This document shows, one piece after another, positions 1 through 7,991 of a stretch of DNA of 58,442 nucleotides (its first letter is position 1; the number at the start of each line of letters is the position of its first letter). Position numbers and translations under genes: made by a program. The notes beneath the pieces were generated by a model. That model was not told the origin of the DNA, searched no databases, and saw only the letters and a program-made list of their open reading frames with translations. The stretch covers positions 1 through 58,442 of the forward strand of contig JAJFVE010000016.1 in the NCBI GenBank assembly GCA_021371965.1, in the 5' to 3' direction. Source of the stretch: Planctomycetaceae bacterium (GTDB taxonomy: Bacteria > Planctomycetota > Phycisphaerae > SM23-33).

Positions 1-1
1 C

Positions 2-688
2 GGGCATCACAACGATTTCGCATTCAACCTCGTACACAAGATCGGGCAGAACCTGCTCAACGACATGGGCGGGGTGTACACGCGGGGCATTTCGCCGGGC
101 ACGACGATCCGCAACAATGTCATCCGCGACGTGATGGGCTACCGCCACGGGGCCGGGGCGGTCTACACTGACCAGGCCACCACCGACGTGGTGATCGAGA
201 ACAATCTGCTGGTGGACAATTTCGAGGGCGGCCATCGCCACCACTTCGGCAAGAACATCGTCTTTCGCAACAACATCGTGGCGATGGGCCGACGCGGGCA
301 GATGTTCCACCAGCTCAAGGAAGACTACAAAGCCGTCGAGTACGCGCACAACATCTTCTACTGGAAGGACGCCCCGCTGCTGATCGGCGAATGGGGCGGG
401 CGGCAGGACTTCGACTACAACTGCTACTGGCAGATCGGCGGCGAGCCGAACTTCGCCGGGATGACCTTCGCCCAGTGGCAGGCGGCCGGGCGCGACGCGC
501 ATTCCATCATCGCCGACCCGCTGTTCGTCGATGCCGCCAAGGGAGACTTTAACCTGAAGGAGAACTCCCCGGCCCTGAAAATCGGCTTCAAGCCCTTCAC
601 GTATTCCGCCGCCGGCCGAACGCGAGGCCGCCGCGGATCAGACCTGCCGCCGGTGACTCCGGCGTACATCGGCCAGCCGCACCAGTGA
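2..688 (+). CDS. Right-handed parallel beta-helix protein, C-terminal part (5' end outside window)
   Basis: The reading frame is open from base 2, so the gene starts upstream of the window and only the last 228 codons are seen. The visible part has repeated short Asn-rich turns (IRNNVIRD, VIENNLLVDN, VFRNNIVAM), the ladder pattern of pectate-lyase-like right-handed beta-helices. It ends with a DPLFVDAAKGDFNLKENSPA segment, which commonly closes secreted carbohydrate-active beta-helix proteins in planctomycetes and Bacteroidetes. The likely role is binding or cleavage of an extracellular polysaccharide. No catalytic residues can be assigned from this fragment and the substrate is unknown. The methionine at base 66 is internal and not the start. 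Confidence 0.8.
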   Translation, partial: GHHNDFAFNLVHKIGQNLLNDMGGVYTRGISPGTTIRNNVIRDVMGYRHGAGAVYTDQATTDVVIENNLLVDNFEGGHRHHFGKNIVFRNNIVAMGRRGQMFHQLKEDYKAVEYAHNIFYWKDAPLLIGEWGGRQDFDYNCYWQIGGEPNFAGMTFAQWQAAGRDAHSIIADPLFVDAAKGDFNLKENSPALKIGFKPFTYSAAGRTRGRRGSDLPPVTPAYIGQPHQ

Positions 689-690
689 GT

Positions 691-1287
691 TTACTTCGCC
701 AGCGCGGCTTCGATATCCTTGGCGATTTGGGCCGGCTTGATGCCTGAGCGATACCGCGCAATCATCTGGCCGTCTTTGCCGATTAGGAACTTCTCGAAGT
801 TCCACTTCACCGGGCCCTTGTCGGCCACAGGCACGTTTTCGCCCGTGAGATACTTGTAGAGCGGACTGGCTTTGTCGCCGTTGACGTCGATCTTGTCGAA
901 CAGATCGAACTTCACCGCGAACTTGCTTTCGCAGAACTCGCGGATGGTCTTGTTATCGCCGGGCTCCTGGCCGCCGAACTGGTTGCACGGAAAGCCTGCG
1001 ATCGCCAGGCCCTTGACGGCATACTGCTCGTGCAGCTCCTGCAGCCCCTTGTACTGCCGCGTGAACCCGCACTTGCTGGCGACGTTGACGATCAGCACCA
1101 CCTTGCCGGCGTACTTGTCCGCCAGCGTCACGTCCTTGCCTTCCATGTCCTTGACGGTAAACGCCAGCGCCGAGGCGGGCTTGGACGCCGCCCCATCGCC
1201 ACGGCAGACATTCGCCAAGTGCATAACGGCCAGAGCTGCAATAACGCCCGCGCCGACTAAAACGGTCTTAGCTTTTCCAGTCATCAT
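691..1287 (-). CDS. Glutathione peroxidase family protein (Cys type), probably exported
   Basis: This 198-residue thiol peroxidase reduces hydroperoxides. The fold's motifs are all present: the peroxidatic cysteine in NVASKCGFT (Cys73), the glutamine in FPCNQFGGQEPG (Gln103) and the tryptophan-asparagine in VKWNFEKFL (Trp162, Asn163). It is a cysteine enzyme, since TGC and not TGA is at the active site, and such enzymes usually take electrons from thioredoxin rather than glutathione. Residues 1-30 contain a hydrophobic stretch (VLVGAGVIAALAVMHLA) that looks like a signal peptide or anchor, so it probably acts outside the cytoplasm. GAGGA lies 9 bases before the tandem ATG start. It sits directly after the rubrerythrin gene on the same strand, forming an oxidative-defence pair. 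Confidence 0.9.
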   Translation of the reverse strand: MMTGKAKTVLVGAGVIAALAVMHLANVCRGDGAASKPASALAFTVKDMEGKDVTLADKYAGKVVLIVNVASKCGFTRQYKGLQELHEQYAVKGLAIAGFPCNQFGGQEPGDNKTIREFCESKFAVKFDLFDKIDVNGDKASPLYKYLTGENVPVADKGPVKWNFEKFLIGKDGQMIARYRSGIKPAQIAKDIEAALAK

Positions 1288-1375
1288 GAGAAATCCTCGT
1301 TAGAAAAAGGGCGGGAGCCGCTGTCGACTCCCGCCCCGCATTCTACTTCATCCTGCAACTCTGCCGAACGCACTG

Positions 1376-1912
1376 CTAGAAATTGTCTGCCGCCATTTCG
1401 AAGTAGGCCTGGGGGTGCTTGCAGACCGGGCAGGTCTGGACGGCCTTTTCGCCTTCATGCACGAAGCCGCAGTTGCGGCAGACCCACTTGGTCTTGGCGG
1501 GCTTGGCGAAGACCTGGCCGCCCTGGAAATTGGCCAGCAGCTTCTTGTAGCGGGCCTCGTGTTCCTTCTCGATCTTGGCCAGGCCGTCGAACAGGCGGGC
1601 GATGTCGTCGAAGCCTTCTTCGCGGGCGATCTTGGCCATGCCCGGGTACATGCTCGTCCACTCATGATTCTCGCCGCCAGCCGCCGCGGCCAGATTCGCC
1701 GCCGTGTCGCCGATGCCTTCCAACAGCTTGAAGTGCAACTTGGCGTGCTCTTTTTCGTTCTCGGCGGTTTCCAGGAAGATCGCGGCGATCTGCTCGAGGC
1801 CTTCCTTCTTGGCCACTGAAGCGAAATACGTGTACTTATTGCGGGCCTGGCTTTCGCCGGCAAATGCATCCTTCAAGCTCTGTTCGGTCTTGCTGCCTTT
1901 CAGTTGCGCCAT
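1376..1912 (-). CDS. Rubrerythrin
   Basis: This 178-residue non-haem iron peroxidase reduces hydrogen peroxide in anaerobes and microaerobes. The N-terminal four-helix ferritin-like domain carries the diiron ligands in AGESQARNKY (Glu20), ETAENEKEHAK (Glu49-His56) and the second EKEHEARY helix (about residues 115-122). The C-terminal rubredoxin-like domain has two knuckles, CRNC (145-148) and CPVC (161-164), which bind the FeS4 iron. Length and domain order match classical rubrerythrin, not nigerythrin or reverse rubrerythrin. AAGGAG lies upstream of the ATG. The gene runs toward the glutathione peroxidase, with about 90 bases between them. It supports an oxygen-sensitive lifestyle. Confidence 0.95.
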   Translation of the reverse strand: MAQLKGSKTEQSLKDAFAGESQARNKYTYFASVAKKEGLEQIAAIFLETAENEKEHAKLHFKLLEGIGDTAANLAAAAGGENHEWTSMYPGMAKIAREEGFDDIARLFDGLAKIEKEHEARYKKLLANFQGGQVFAKPAKTKWVCRNCGFVHEGEKAVQTCPVCKHPQAYFEMAADNF

Positions 1913-1977
1913 CGCTCATGTCTCCTTATTTAGTCTCATTAACAGGACCCACGGAAGGTTATGCCAGTCTAGGCTCA

Positions 1978-2859
1978 CTATTTCAAGCTTGCACTGCGTT
2001 TGTTGAAAACATCTTCGGCCTGGTAACTGCTGCGGACGAAGGGCCCCGCGGCGACGGCGGCAAAACCCATCGCCTTGGCCCCGGCTTCATAGGCGGCGAA
2101 CTCGGCGGGCTCGACGTATCGCACCACCGGCAGGTGATGCTTCGACGGGGCGAGATACTGGCCGATGGTGACGATGTCGCAGCCGGCGGCGCGCAGGTCG
2201 CGCAGCACCTGCTCGACCTCGCCGGCTGCCTCGCCCAGGCCGACCATCAGGCCGCTCTTGGTCGTCGCGCCGCGACTCTTGGCGTGCGCCAGTACGCCCA
2301 GGCTGCGGCGATAACTGGCCTGCGGGCGGACGGTCGCGTACAGGCGCTCAACGGTTTCGACATTGTGATTGAACACGTGCGGGCTCGCCGCCAGGACTGT
2401 GTCTATCGCCGCACGATCGCCCTGAAAATCCGGCACGAGCACTTCGATGATCGCTTGAGGAACCGCATCGCGAACAGCCGCGATCGTTCGGGCGAAGTGG
2501 CCGGCTCCGCCGTCGGCCAGATCGTCGCGCGTGACGGAGGTGATCACCACATGGCGCAGCGCCAGGCGTTTGCACGCCTCGGCCACGGCCGCGGGCTCAT
2601 CCTCGCGCGGCGGCGCGGGTGCGGCGCCGCAGGCAGGCACGGCGCAGAAGCGGCAGTTTCGGGTGCAGGTTTCGCCCAGGATCATGAACGTCGCCGTGCG
2701 GCGGCTGTAGCACTCGTGGCGATTGGGACAGTGCGCGCCGTCGCAGACGGTGACCAGATGCAGGTCGGCCAGCAAGGCCGCGACCTGCTCGGCATCGCGC
2801 GAAGGCCCGAGGCGGCGCGTGAGCCACGGCGGTAGACGATGAGGCGCGTTGTCAGTCAT
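1978..2859 (-). CDS. lipA: Lipoyl synthase
   Basis: This radical-SAM enzyme inserts two sulfurs into protein-bound octanoyl groups to make lipoyl cofactors. The auxiliary cluster ligands are Cys39, Cys44 and Cys50 (C-x4-C-x5-C in [12 protein letters not shown]). The radical-SAM cluster ligands are Cys65, Cys69 and Cys72 (CTRNCRFC). The C-terminal [10 protein letters not shown] contains the serine that ligates the auxiliary cluster in characterised LipA. Length (293) is normal. The ATG overlaps the lipB stop by four bases (ATGA), so the two are translationally coupled. Together they supply lipoate to the E2 encoded upstream on the same strand, an arrangement tighter than in most bacteria. Confidence 0.97.
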   Translation of the reverse strand: MTDNAPHRLPPWLTRRLGPSRDAEQVAALLADLHLVTVCDGAHCPNRHECYSRRTATFMILGETCTRNCRFCAVPACGAAPAPPREDEPAAVAEACKRLALRHVVITSVTRDDLADGGAGHFARTIAAVRDAVPQAIIEVLVPDFQGDRAAIDTVLAASPHVFNHNVETVERLYATVRPQASYRRSLGVLAHAKSRGATTKSGLMVGLGEAAGEVEQVLRDLRAAGCDIVTIGQYLAPSKHHLPVVRYVEPAEFAAYEAGAKAMGFAAVAAGPFVRSSYQAEDVFNKRSASLK

Positions 2860-3518
2860 CGCTGGAACTCGTCGAACACTTCATAAAAGCATTCTATCAA
2901 AACAGGCTTCACCTCGGCCGTGGTTATCGGCCGGCCAAGGACCGCGGCCATGCTGGTCACCTCGGCATCGGCAATGCCGCAGGGGACAATCAAGTCGAAG
3001 TGCGCGAGGTTGGGATCTACATTCAGGGCAAACCCGTGGTACGTGACCCATCGCGAAACCGCCACGCCTATGGCGGCTATCTTGCAGGGACAGTCACCTA
3101 CCCACACGCCCGTGAGCCCCTTGCGGCGAAACGCTTCGATGTCGAAGCGACCCAGCACGCGGATAAGCGTTTCTTCCAGGCGCCAGACGTAGGCCCGCAC
3201 GTCGCTGTCCAAGGCGCGCAGATTGACGATCGGGTAACCGACGATCTGCCCCGGACCGTGATACGTTACGTCGCCGCCGCGGGTGACCTGGTGCACTTCG
3301 ATGCCCGCGGCCGCGAGGGTTGCCTCGTCCGCCACGACATTCTGCGGCTTGGCGGCCTTGCCCAACGTGATGACGGGCGGGTCGTGCTCGACGAGGATGA
3401 GATAGGCCTCGCCGCAATCGTCACCGCGGGATTTGATCTGTTCGACCAGGCGCATCTGCAGCGCCAGCGCGTCGGCGTAAGCGCCCCGGCCGAGATTGAT
3501 GACAGAGATCGAAGGCAT
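2856..3518 (-). CDS. lipB: Octanoyltransferase (lipoate-protein ligase B)
   Basis: This enzyme transfers octanoate from acyl carrier protein to the lipoyl-domain lysine, the step before LipA. The signature [12 protein letters not shown] is present, along with the catalytic lysine in KIAAIGV and the catalytic cysteine in IVPCGI. The start at 3518 ([12 protein letters not shown]) gives 220 residues, normal for LipB, and has AGAGG a few bases upstream. The frame is open further upstream, but that stretch does not resemble the family. It follows the MDR dehydrogenase gene after a 90-base gap holding 7-bp tandem repeats, and overlaps lipA by four bases. Confidence 0.95.
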   Translation of the reverse strand: MPSISVINLGRGAYADALALQMRLVEQIKSRGDDCGEAYLILVEHDPPVITLGKAAKPQNVVADEATLAAAGIEVHQVTRGGDVTYHGPGQIVGYPIVNLRALDSDVRAYVWRLEETLIRVLGRFDIEAFRRKGLTGVWVGDCPCKIAAIGVAVSRWVTYHGFALNVDPNLAHFDLIVPCGIADAEVTSMAAVLGRPITTAEVKPVLIECFYEVFDEFQR

Positions 3519-3583
3519 TTCTTGCCTCTTGAGGTACGCGCGGCGTGCCCATGGCGACCCGCGCGTCGCCATTCACCCATTCA

Positions 3584-3611
3584 CCGGCTACTGGCTACCG
3601 GCTACCGATTA
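3584..3611. repeat. Four 7-bp tandem repeats at a gene end
   Basis: Plus strand reads CCGGCTA, CTGGCTA, CCGGCTA, CCGATTA in direct succession, just after two ATTCACC heptamers. The last unit contains the stop codon of the minus-strand dehydrogenase gene. It looks like replication slippage and could alter the C terminus of that protein or the spacing to lipB. Confidence 0.75.
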
Positions 3612-5543
3612 CCGCTGCTTCAGCAGCGTCTCTTCGGCCGCCTTGGTCCACTGGCCCTGCGGGTCGAGTTTGGCGGCCACGGCGGGCAGCTTGTTCTTCA
3701 ACTCGCTCAGCGGCGTCAGGGGCAGGTCGACCAGTTGCGGATAGACGATGATCTTGCCGGCCAGCGTGCGGTTCTCGACGGCCGCAATGCCGTCGATCGC
3801 CCCGGCCATTCCGCTGACAGCGTCGACGGAGGCGTTGGTGTCCAACGTGCCGGCTTGCACCTTCTCCAGCACGATCATCATGTCGCGGATGGTCGAGCCG
3901 CTGGTGCCGAACATGAAGATGCTCTTGCTGACAACGGCGTCCAGATCGATGGGGTGCTTCACCGTCGCGGCGATGCCGGCAAAGATGTTGATCAGCGCCC
4001 CGGGTGTGCTGGCCGCAATGGCCGCAGAGACCAGCGCCGGCACGGGAGCCATGATCGCGTGGTAGCTGTGGGTCCCCGTGTCGCCCTGCTTGTTGGGGTT
4101 GATCATTTTCAGCGTCACGCCGTTGGCCGCGGCCAGCGGGGCCACCTTGGCCCCGAGCGTCGCCAGGCGGGCGTCGTCGAAGTCGGTGCCGACGACCGAG
4201 AGGTTCTTCTTGCCCGAGCAGACATCGCGGATCACGTGCATCTGACCCATCGGCCCGCCGGCGCCGATCACGATCACACTGTCGTTGTCGCGCACCTCGC
4301 CGTCGGCGGGGATCATCTTGTATCCGTCGGCCGCATTGGCGCCGGTGGTGCCCACCCAGCGGCACATGCCGTAATGCACGCGCCCGACGCTGATCTCCAC
4401 CGCCCGGCCAATGGTCTTGCCGGCCGTGACGATGTTCATGATTCCGCCGGGGGCGAGCTTGTCGTTGAGCAGCTCGATGACGGCCGGGTCGGTCCCGAAG
4501 TACACGATGTCGTTCCACACGCCCGGCTCGAGCGTCTTGGGATACTCGATATCGACGACGGTCATGCCCACAGCCGCCCGCAGATCCGCAAGCTGATCCG
4601 GCTGAGCGAGCTTGGCCAGCACGACCGCCGGCTTGCCGTCAGGGTTCAGGCTCTCGGCAATGCCCTGGATCTTGTACCCGGCCTCGGCGACGACCAACAG
4701 CTTGCCGCCGGCCATCATCCCGCGCCGCTCGGGGGTGACGTACGAATCCTCGACGCATGCCCACGGCTCGACCAAGCAGATCGCCGAGGCGCTGCGCTGG
4801 CGGTCGACGGGGATGAGCATGCGTTGGCCGCTCTGCGGGTCGATGATCACGCGCTCGTCCATCAGCACATACTGCTGCAGGCCGCCCTCAAAGTTGTACC
4901 CGAACGCGGCGTTGGACTTGTCGGTCTTGAGCCATCGATAGTCGGTCTGCACCAGGCACCGCTCGCCGACCTTGTGACGCTTGACCTTGGGCCCGACCGC
5001 CACGATCACGCAGGTGACCTCGTGGCCGGGGACGGTGGGCTTATCACCGGGAACGTAGCTGGGCATCTGCGGCAAGGCGGCCGCGTCGATCCCGCTGACG
5101 ATGCCGCTCTTGCGCGGATGCTGGTCGAACTGCTTGAGCAGCTTGAGGTCGCTGAAGCATAGCCCCACCGACTCGATGCGCGCCAGCACGCCGTAAGGCC
5201 CAACCTCGTGCACTGCCTTGGAGGCGTTGAGCGTGAGCTTATCGGGCCCGACAAGCTGCACGGCGTACTGCGTCGCCGGAAGTTTCTTATGGGGTGCGGC
5301 AGCCTTAGCTGCCGCTTTGGAAGCTGTTCCAGAAGCCGCCTTCTTCACAGCGGTCTTCTTGACCGCCACCCTCTTGGCAGTGGGCTTGGTCTTGGCAACC
5401 TTGCGGGCCGCCTTTTTTACGACAGTCTTCTTCAGCGGCCTCATCTTGCGAGCAGTCTTCTTGACCGTCTTTTTGGCGGCTTTCTTGACCGGCTTGCGAG
5501 TGACTTTCTTGACAGCCTTCGTCTTGGCTTTCGCGCGTGCCAT
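3609..5543 (-). CDS. Zn-dependent dehydrogenase (L-sorbose-1-phosphate-reductase-like) with histone-H1-like N-terminal tail
   Basis: 644 residues. Residues about 90-644 are a medium-chain dehydrogenase. VGLCFSDLKLL supplies the catalytic zinc cysteine, VPGHEVTCVIVAVG the His-Glu, and CLVEPWACVEDSY the third ligand as in sorbitol dehydrogenases. IVIGAGGPMGQMH is the nucleotide-binding loop. From memory, the C-terminal pattern (GTSGSTIRDM, VYPQLVDLPLTPL) resembles sorbose-1-phosphate reductases; the substrate is inferred. Residues 1-88 are a striking low-complexity tail of repeated KK-A/T/V-A units (AVKKVTRKPVKKAAKKTVKK), like the C-terminal domain of histone H1. GGAAGGAA precedes the ATG at 5543, so the tail is probably translated. 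It lies 26 bases after the SDR gene, in the same operon. What the tail binds is unknown. Confidence 0.85.
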   Translation of the reverse strand: MARAKAKTKAVKKVTRKPVKKAAKKTVKKTARKMRPLKKTVVKKAARKVAKTKPTAKRVAVKKTAVKKAASGTASKAAAKAAAPHKKLPATQYAVQLVGPDKLTLNASKAVHEVGPYGVLARIESVGLCFSDLKLLKQFDQHPRKSGIVSGIDAAALPQMPSYVPGDKPTVPGHEVTCVIVAVGPKVKRHKVGERCLVQTDYRWLKTDKSNAAFGYNFEGGLQQYVLMDERVIIDPQSGQRMLIPVDRQRSASAICLVEPWACVEDSYVTPERRGMMAGGKLLVVAEAGYKIQGIAESLNPDGKPAVVLAKLAQPDQLADLRAAVGMTVVDIEYPKTLEPGVWNDIVYFGTDPAVIELLNDKLAPGGIMNIVTAGKTIGRAVEISVGRVHYGMCRWVGTTGANAADGYKMIPADGEVRDNDSVIVIGAGGPMGQMHVIRDVCSGKKNLSVVGTDFDDARLATLGAKVAPLAAANGVTLKMINPNKQGDTGTHSYHAIMAPVPALVSAAIAASTPGALINIFAGIAATVKHPIDLDAVVSKSIFMFGTSGSTIRDMMIVLEKVQAGTLDTNASVDAVSGMAGAIDGIAAVENRTLAGKIIVYPQLVDLPLTPLSELKNKLPAVAAKLDPQGQWTKAAEETLLKQR

Positions 5544-5569
5544 ACTGATTCCTTCCGTCGTGTTTATCT

Positions 5570-6658
5570 CTACTTGAGCATGACCTGCCCGCCCGTAACG
5601 GGCAGGGCCTGGCCGGTTTCGTATTGTTGATCGATCAAATAATAGACCGCCGTCATCACGTCGGCGGTGTTGCAGCCGCGGCCCATGGGCACTTTGCCTT
5701 CGTAAAACTTCCGCACATCGGCGATGCTCTTGGCCCCGGGCACTTTGCCCGTGCGGAGGTACTGCACGAACAGGCCGTTGTCCGGGTCCGACCACAGCGG
5801 GCCGTCCAGAAAATTGCCCGGGCAGATCGCGTTGACCTTGATCCCGTCAGTCACCAGTTCCATCGCGTACGACTGCGTCAGCCCCAGCCCGCCGAACTTG
5901 CTGCCGGCGTACGCGCCGTTGCGGTTGGAACCTTCCAGCCCGCTCTTGGAATTGATCTGGATGATGTCGCTGGTGTACCCCGGCCGCGCCTGGTGCTGCA
6001 CCGCCATGACCGGCGCGACCTTCTGCACGCACAGAAAGAAGCCCTTGTAGTTGACGGCCGTGACGAAATCGAAATCCTTTTCGCTCTGCGTCTTGACGGA
6101 ACCGGCCTTGAGAACGCCGGCGTTGGAGACCAGGATGTCCAGCCCGCCGAAGGTCCGCACGATCTGGTGAATGGCGGCAGCGACCGACGCGCCATCGGTG
6201 ACGTTGATCGCCAGGCCCATCGCGCACTGCGGACCGTGCCTGGCCATGAGGCCCTCGGCGGCCTTCTGCGCGCCGGCGGCGTTGATGTCGCCCAGCACCA
6301 CGCAGGCGCCCTGCTCGGCCAGGTTCTGCGCGATCTCCAGGCCGAAGCCCTGCGCCGCCCCGGTCACCAGGGCGACTTTGCCCGCCACGCGCCCTGCCCC
6401 GGCGGCGGGGTGCTCGCACACCGTGAACATACCCAGCCCGTCGACGGCCACCGCTGTGACCTTCTTGCCCTGTGTGCTCATCAGGGTCGAAAGCGCCGCG
6501 ACGATGGCGGCCGCATTGCCGCCGGCCGGCGGATCGAACGCGACGCCGCCGTGCGTGGTGGCGGTCTCGTCGAATCGCACCAGCTTGAGGCGGTTGTCCT
6601 GTGCGGCCAGCGCCCGCATCGCCGGGGCAATCACGTTGATCAGTTCGGTCTTGTCCAT
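5570..6658 (-). CDS. SDR dehydrogenase, sorbitol-6-phosphate-2-dehydrogenase-like
   Basis: 362 residues. Residues about 95-362 form a classical short-chain dehydrogenase: VTGAAQGFG for cofactor binding, NAG, catalytic serine in INSKSG and YAGSK as the Tyr-x3-Lys pair. The first 95 residues end in VAVDGLGMFTV, which recalls the last part of the class II aldolase domain in rhamnulose-phosphate-aldolase/dehydrogenase fusions. This suggests the protein descends from such a fusion and has lost the aldolase active site. A sugar-phosphate alcohol substrate is inferred from similarity and from the MDR neighbour. GAGGAG, overlapping the stop of the PHP gene, precedes the ATG at 6658 and supports this start over an upstream ATG. 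Confidence 0.85.
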   Translation of the reverse strand: MDKTELINVIAPAMRALAAQDNRLKLVRFDETATTHGGVAFDPPAGGNAAAIVAALSTLMSTQGKKVTAVAVDGLGMFTVCEHPAAGAGRVAGKVALVTGAAQGFGLEIAQNLAEQGACVVLGDINAAGAQKAAEGLMARHGPQCAMGLAINVTDGASVAAAIHQIVRTFGGLDILVSNAGVLKAGSVKTQSEKDFDFVTAVNYKGFFLCVQKVAPVMAVQHQARPGYTSDIIQINSKSGLEGSNRNGAYAGSKFGGLGLTQSYAMELVTDGIKVNAICPGNFLDGPLWSDPDNGLFVQYLRTGKVPGAKSIADVRKFYEGKVPMGRGCNTADVMTAVYYLIDQQYETGQALPVTGGQVMLK

Positions 6659-6672
6659 TGCAGCGCTGCTCC

Positions 6673-7953
6673 TCATCGGCCTTGGGCGGACCGGAAATAC
6701 GTCTCGATGACGGCCGCGCCCAAAGACGCAAACGCCCGGATGCGATCTTCGGCGCCGGCGTAGTCGGCGTTGGGTTTGCCGCCGGCGTCAACATATCCGG
6801 CCCGGCCGTGCGAGGCCAGAAATTGATGGGCGGCCATGACGCACGTGCCTTCCCAGAGGATATCGAGCACCTCGGCGGGCATGGCCTTGCCGCCCTTGCA
6901 GGTCGGCCACATGCCGATCAGGTCCAGCGTGTTGTGCTCGGTGCCGGCCACGACTGGGATGCCCGCCTTGCGGTAGGCTGTCACGAAGCGGGCGAAGACG
7001 TCGGGCTCGTTGCGGATCGGGATCAGCTCGGCCATGTGGATGTTGCGGTCGCGGCAGTTCTGGATGAGCTGTTCGACGGGCTGCTCGTACTGGCAGATGG
7101 GGTTGGCCCCGTCGGCCAGCGTCGGGTAGCACGGGATCCCGCCCAGCGCCAGGATCAGGCGGTACGCCTCGGCGAAGCTGACGAAGGTCTCGGTGACGAA
7201 GGCGGGCTTGCCGGCCTTCATCAGGTGCGTGCGGATCTCGCCCTGGACGCCGACGGCGTCTTCAGGTTTGGCCTTGCACGCGGCGCCGAAGATCTTCTCC
7301 AACAGCGCCGGCCGCTCCTGGGCTTTCGTGCGGGCGAAGAACGCTTCCTGGAACGCCTGGCAGACGTGACGCTCCTGGAGCGTGACGGCCTCGGCTGCGC
7401 AGCCGTGGCGTCGCACGACCATGGCGATGACGTCCTGCTCGCCCAGGTGCAGGTCCACGCCGCCGCGGGCGAAGATCGCGTCGATCTTGCCGATCATCTC
7501 GCGCATGCGGGCCGTGTCGTTGCCGCGGATGGTATTAATGATGCCACCGGCGACCGGGTCCATCGGGTCGAACTTCGTGATGCCCTTGCCGCAGATGTAG
7601 AACCGCCCGGGGTTGCCCGGGTCGTTGACCTTGATGCCTGCCGCGGCCATCGGCTCATCGAGGGCGATGATCTCCAGGCCGAACGTCGGGAAGATGTTCG
7701 CCCGCCGGCAGGCGGCCACGAAGTCGCGATAGACGCGGTAGTCGTAGTAGTTGCTCAGCCCCAGCACGCCGACGCCCTGGGCGGCCGCCAGTGAGACGGC
7801 CTGCTGGACATCCTTGAACGCCGAGAAGTTCGGCGGCAGGTGAATGTGCGAGTTGCTCTTGGGCGCAGTGGCGGGCCGCAGCCGGCTCGCTGCTGCCTTT
7901 TGCATCTCTTCTACGCTGCCCAGGCTTCGAATTGTCTCAAGCGTTTCTGACAT
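6673..7953 (-). CDS. PHP-fold metal-dependent protein, hydrolase or lyase of unknown substrate
   Basis: 426 residues from the ATG at 7953, which has GGAG ten bases upstream. Polymerase-and-histidinol-phosphatase-type metal motifs are visible: NSHIHLPPNFSAF (His-x-His), FGLEII, DLHLGEQD, AELIPIRNEPD and AGTEHNT. The family binds two or three metals and usually hydrolyses phosphate esters. The gene lies between lpd and two polyol-phosphate dehydrogenases, with its stop overlapping the ribosome binding site of the SDR gene. A role in the same sugar-phosphate pathway is therefore likely, for example as a phosphatase or aldolase-like step. That is inference from context; the exact activity cannot be read from the sequence. 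Confidence 0.75.
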   Translation of the reverse strand: MSETLETIRSLGSVEEMQKAAASRLRPATAPKSNSHIHLPPNFSAFKDVQQAVSLAAAQGVGVLGLSNYYDYRVYRDFVAACRRANIFPTFGLEIIALDEPMAAAGIKVNDPGNPGRFYICGKGITKFDPMDPVAGGIINTIRGNDTARMREMIGKIDAIFARGGVDLHLGEQDVIAMVVRRHGCAAEAVTLQERHVCQAFQEAFFARTKAQERPALLEKIFGAACKAKPEDAVGVQGEIRTHLMKAGKPAFVTETFVSFAEAYRLILALGGIPCYPTLADGANPICQYEQPVEQLIQNCRDRNIHMAELIPIRNEPDVFARFVTAYRKAGIPVVAGTEHNTLDLIGMWPTCKGGKAMPAEVLDILWEGTCVMAAHQFLASHGRAGYVDAGGKPNADYAGAEDRIRAFASLGAAVIETYFRSAQGR

Positions 7954-7969
7954 TGCGTGCTCCAAATCT

Positions 7970-7989
7970 CCGGGTGCCATGGCACCCGG
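7970..7989. repeat. 20-bp perfect palindrome between lpd and PHP genes
   Basis: CCGGGTGCCATGGCACCCGG is fully self-complementary. It begins two bases after the stop of the minus-strand lpd gene and ends 16 bases before the PHP-protein start codon. It shares the GGGTGCC edge with elements at 10824-10857, 10455-10492, 34256 and 46367. Confidence 0.85.
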
Positions 7990-7991
7990 GA

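Noticed and set aside
691..1287. Selenocysteine glutathione peroxidase
   Set aside because: The active-site codon is a cysteine codon and no in-frame TGA is present.
3000..5162. 720-codon plus-strand frame opposite lipB and the MDR gene
   Set aside because: Low-complexity Arg/Asp/His/Val translation with no motif; the opposite strand encodes recognisable enzymes.
1978..7953. Bacterial microcompartment sugar locus, as known in planctomycetes
   Set aside because: No shell-protein, PduL or CoA-acylating aldehyde dehydrogenase genes are present.
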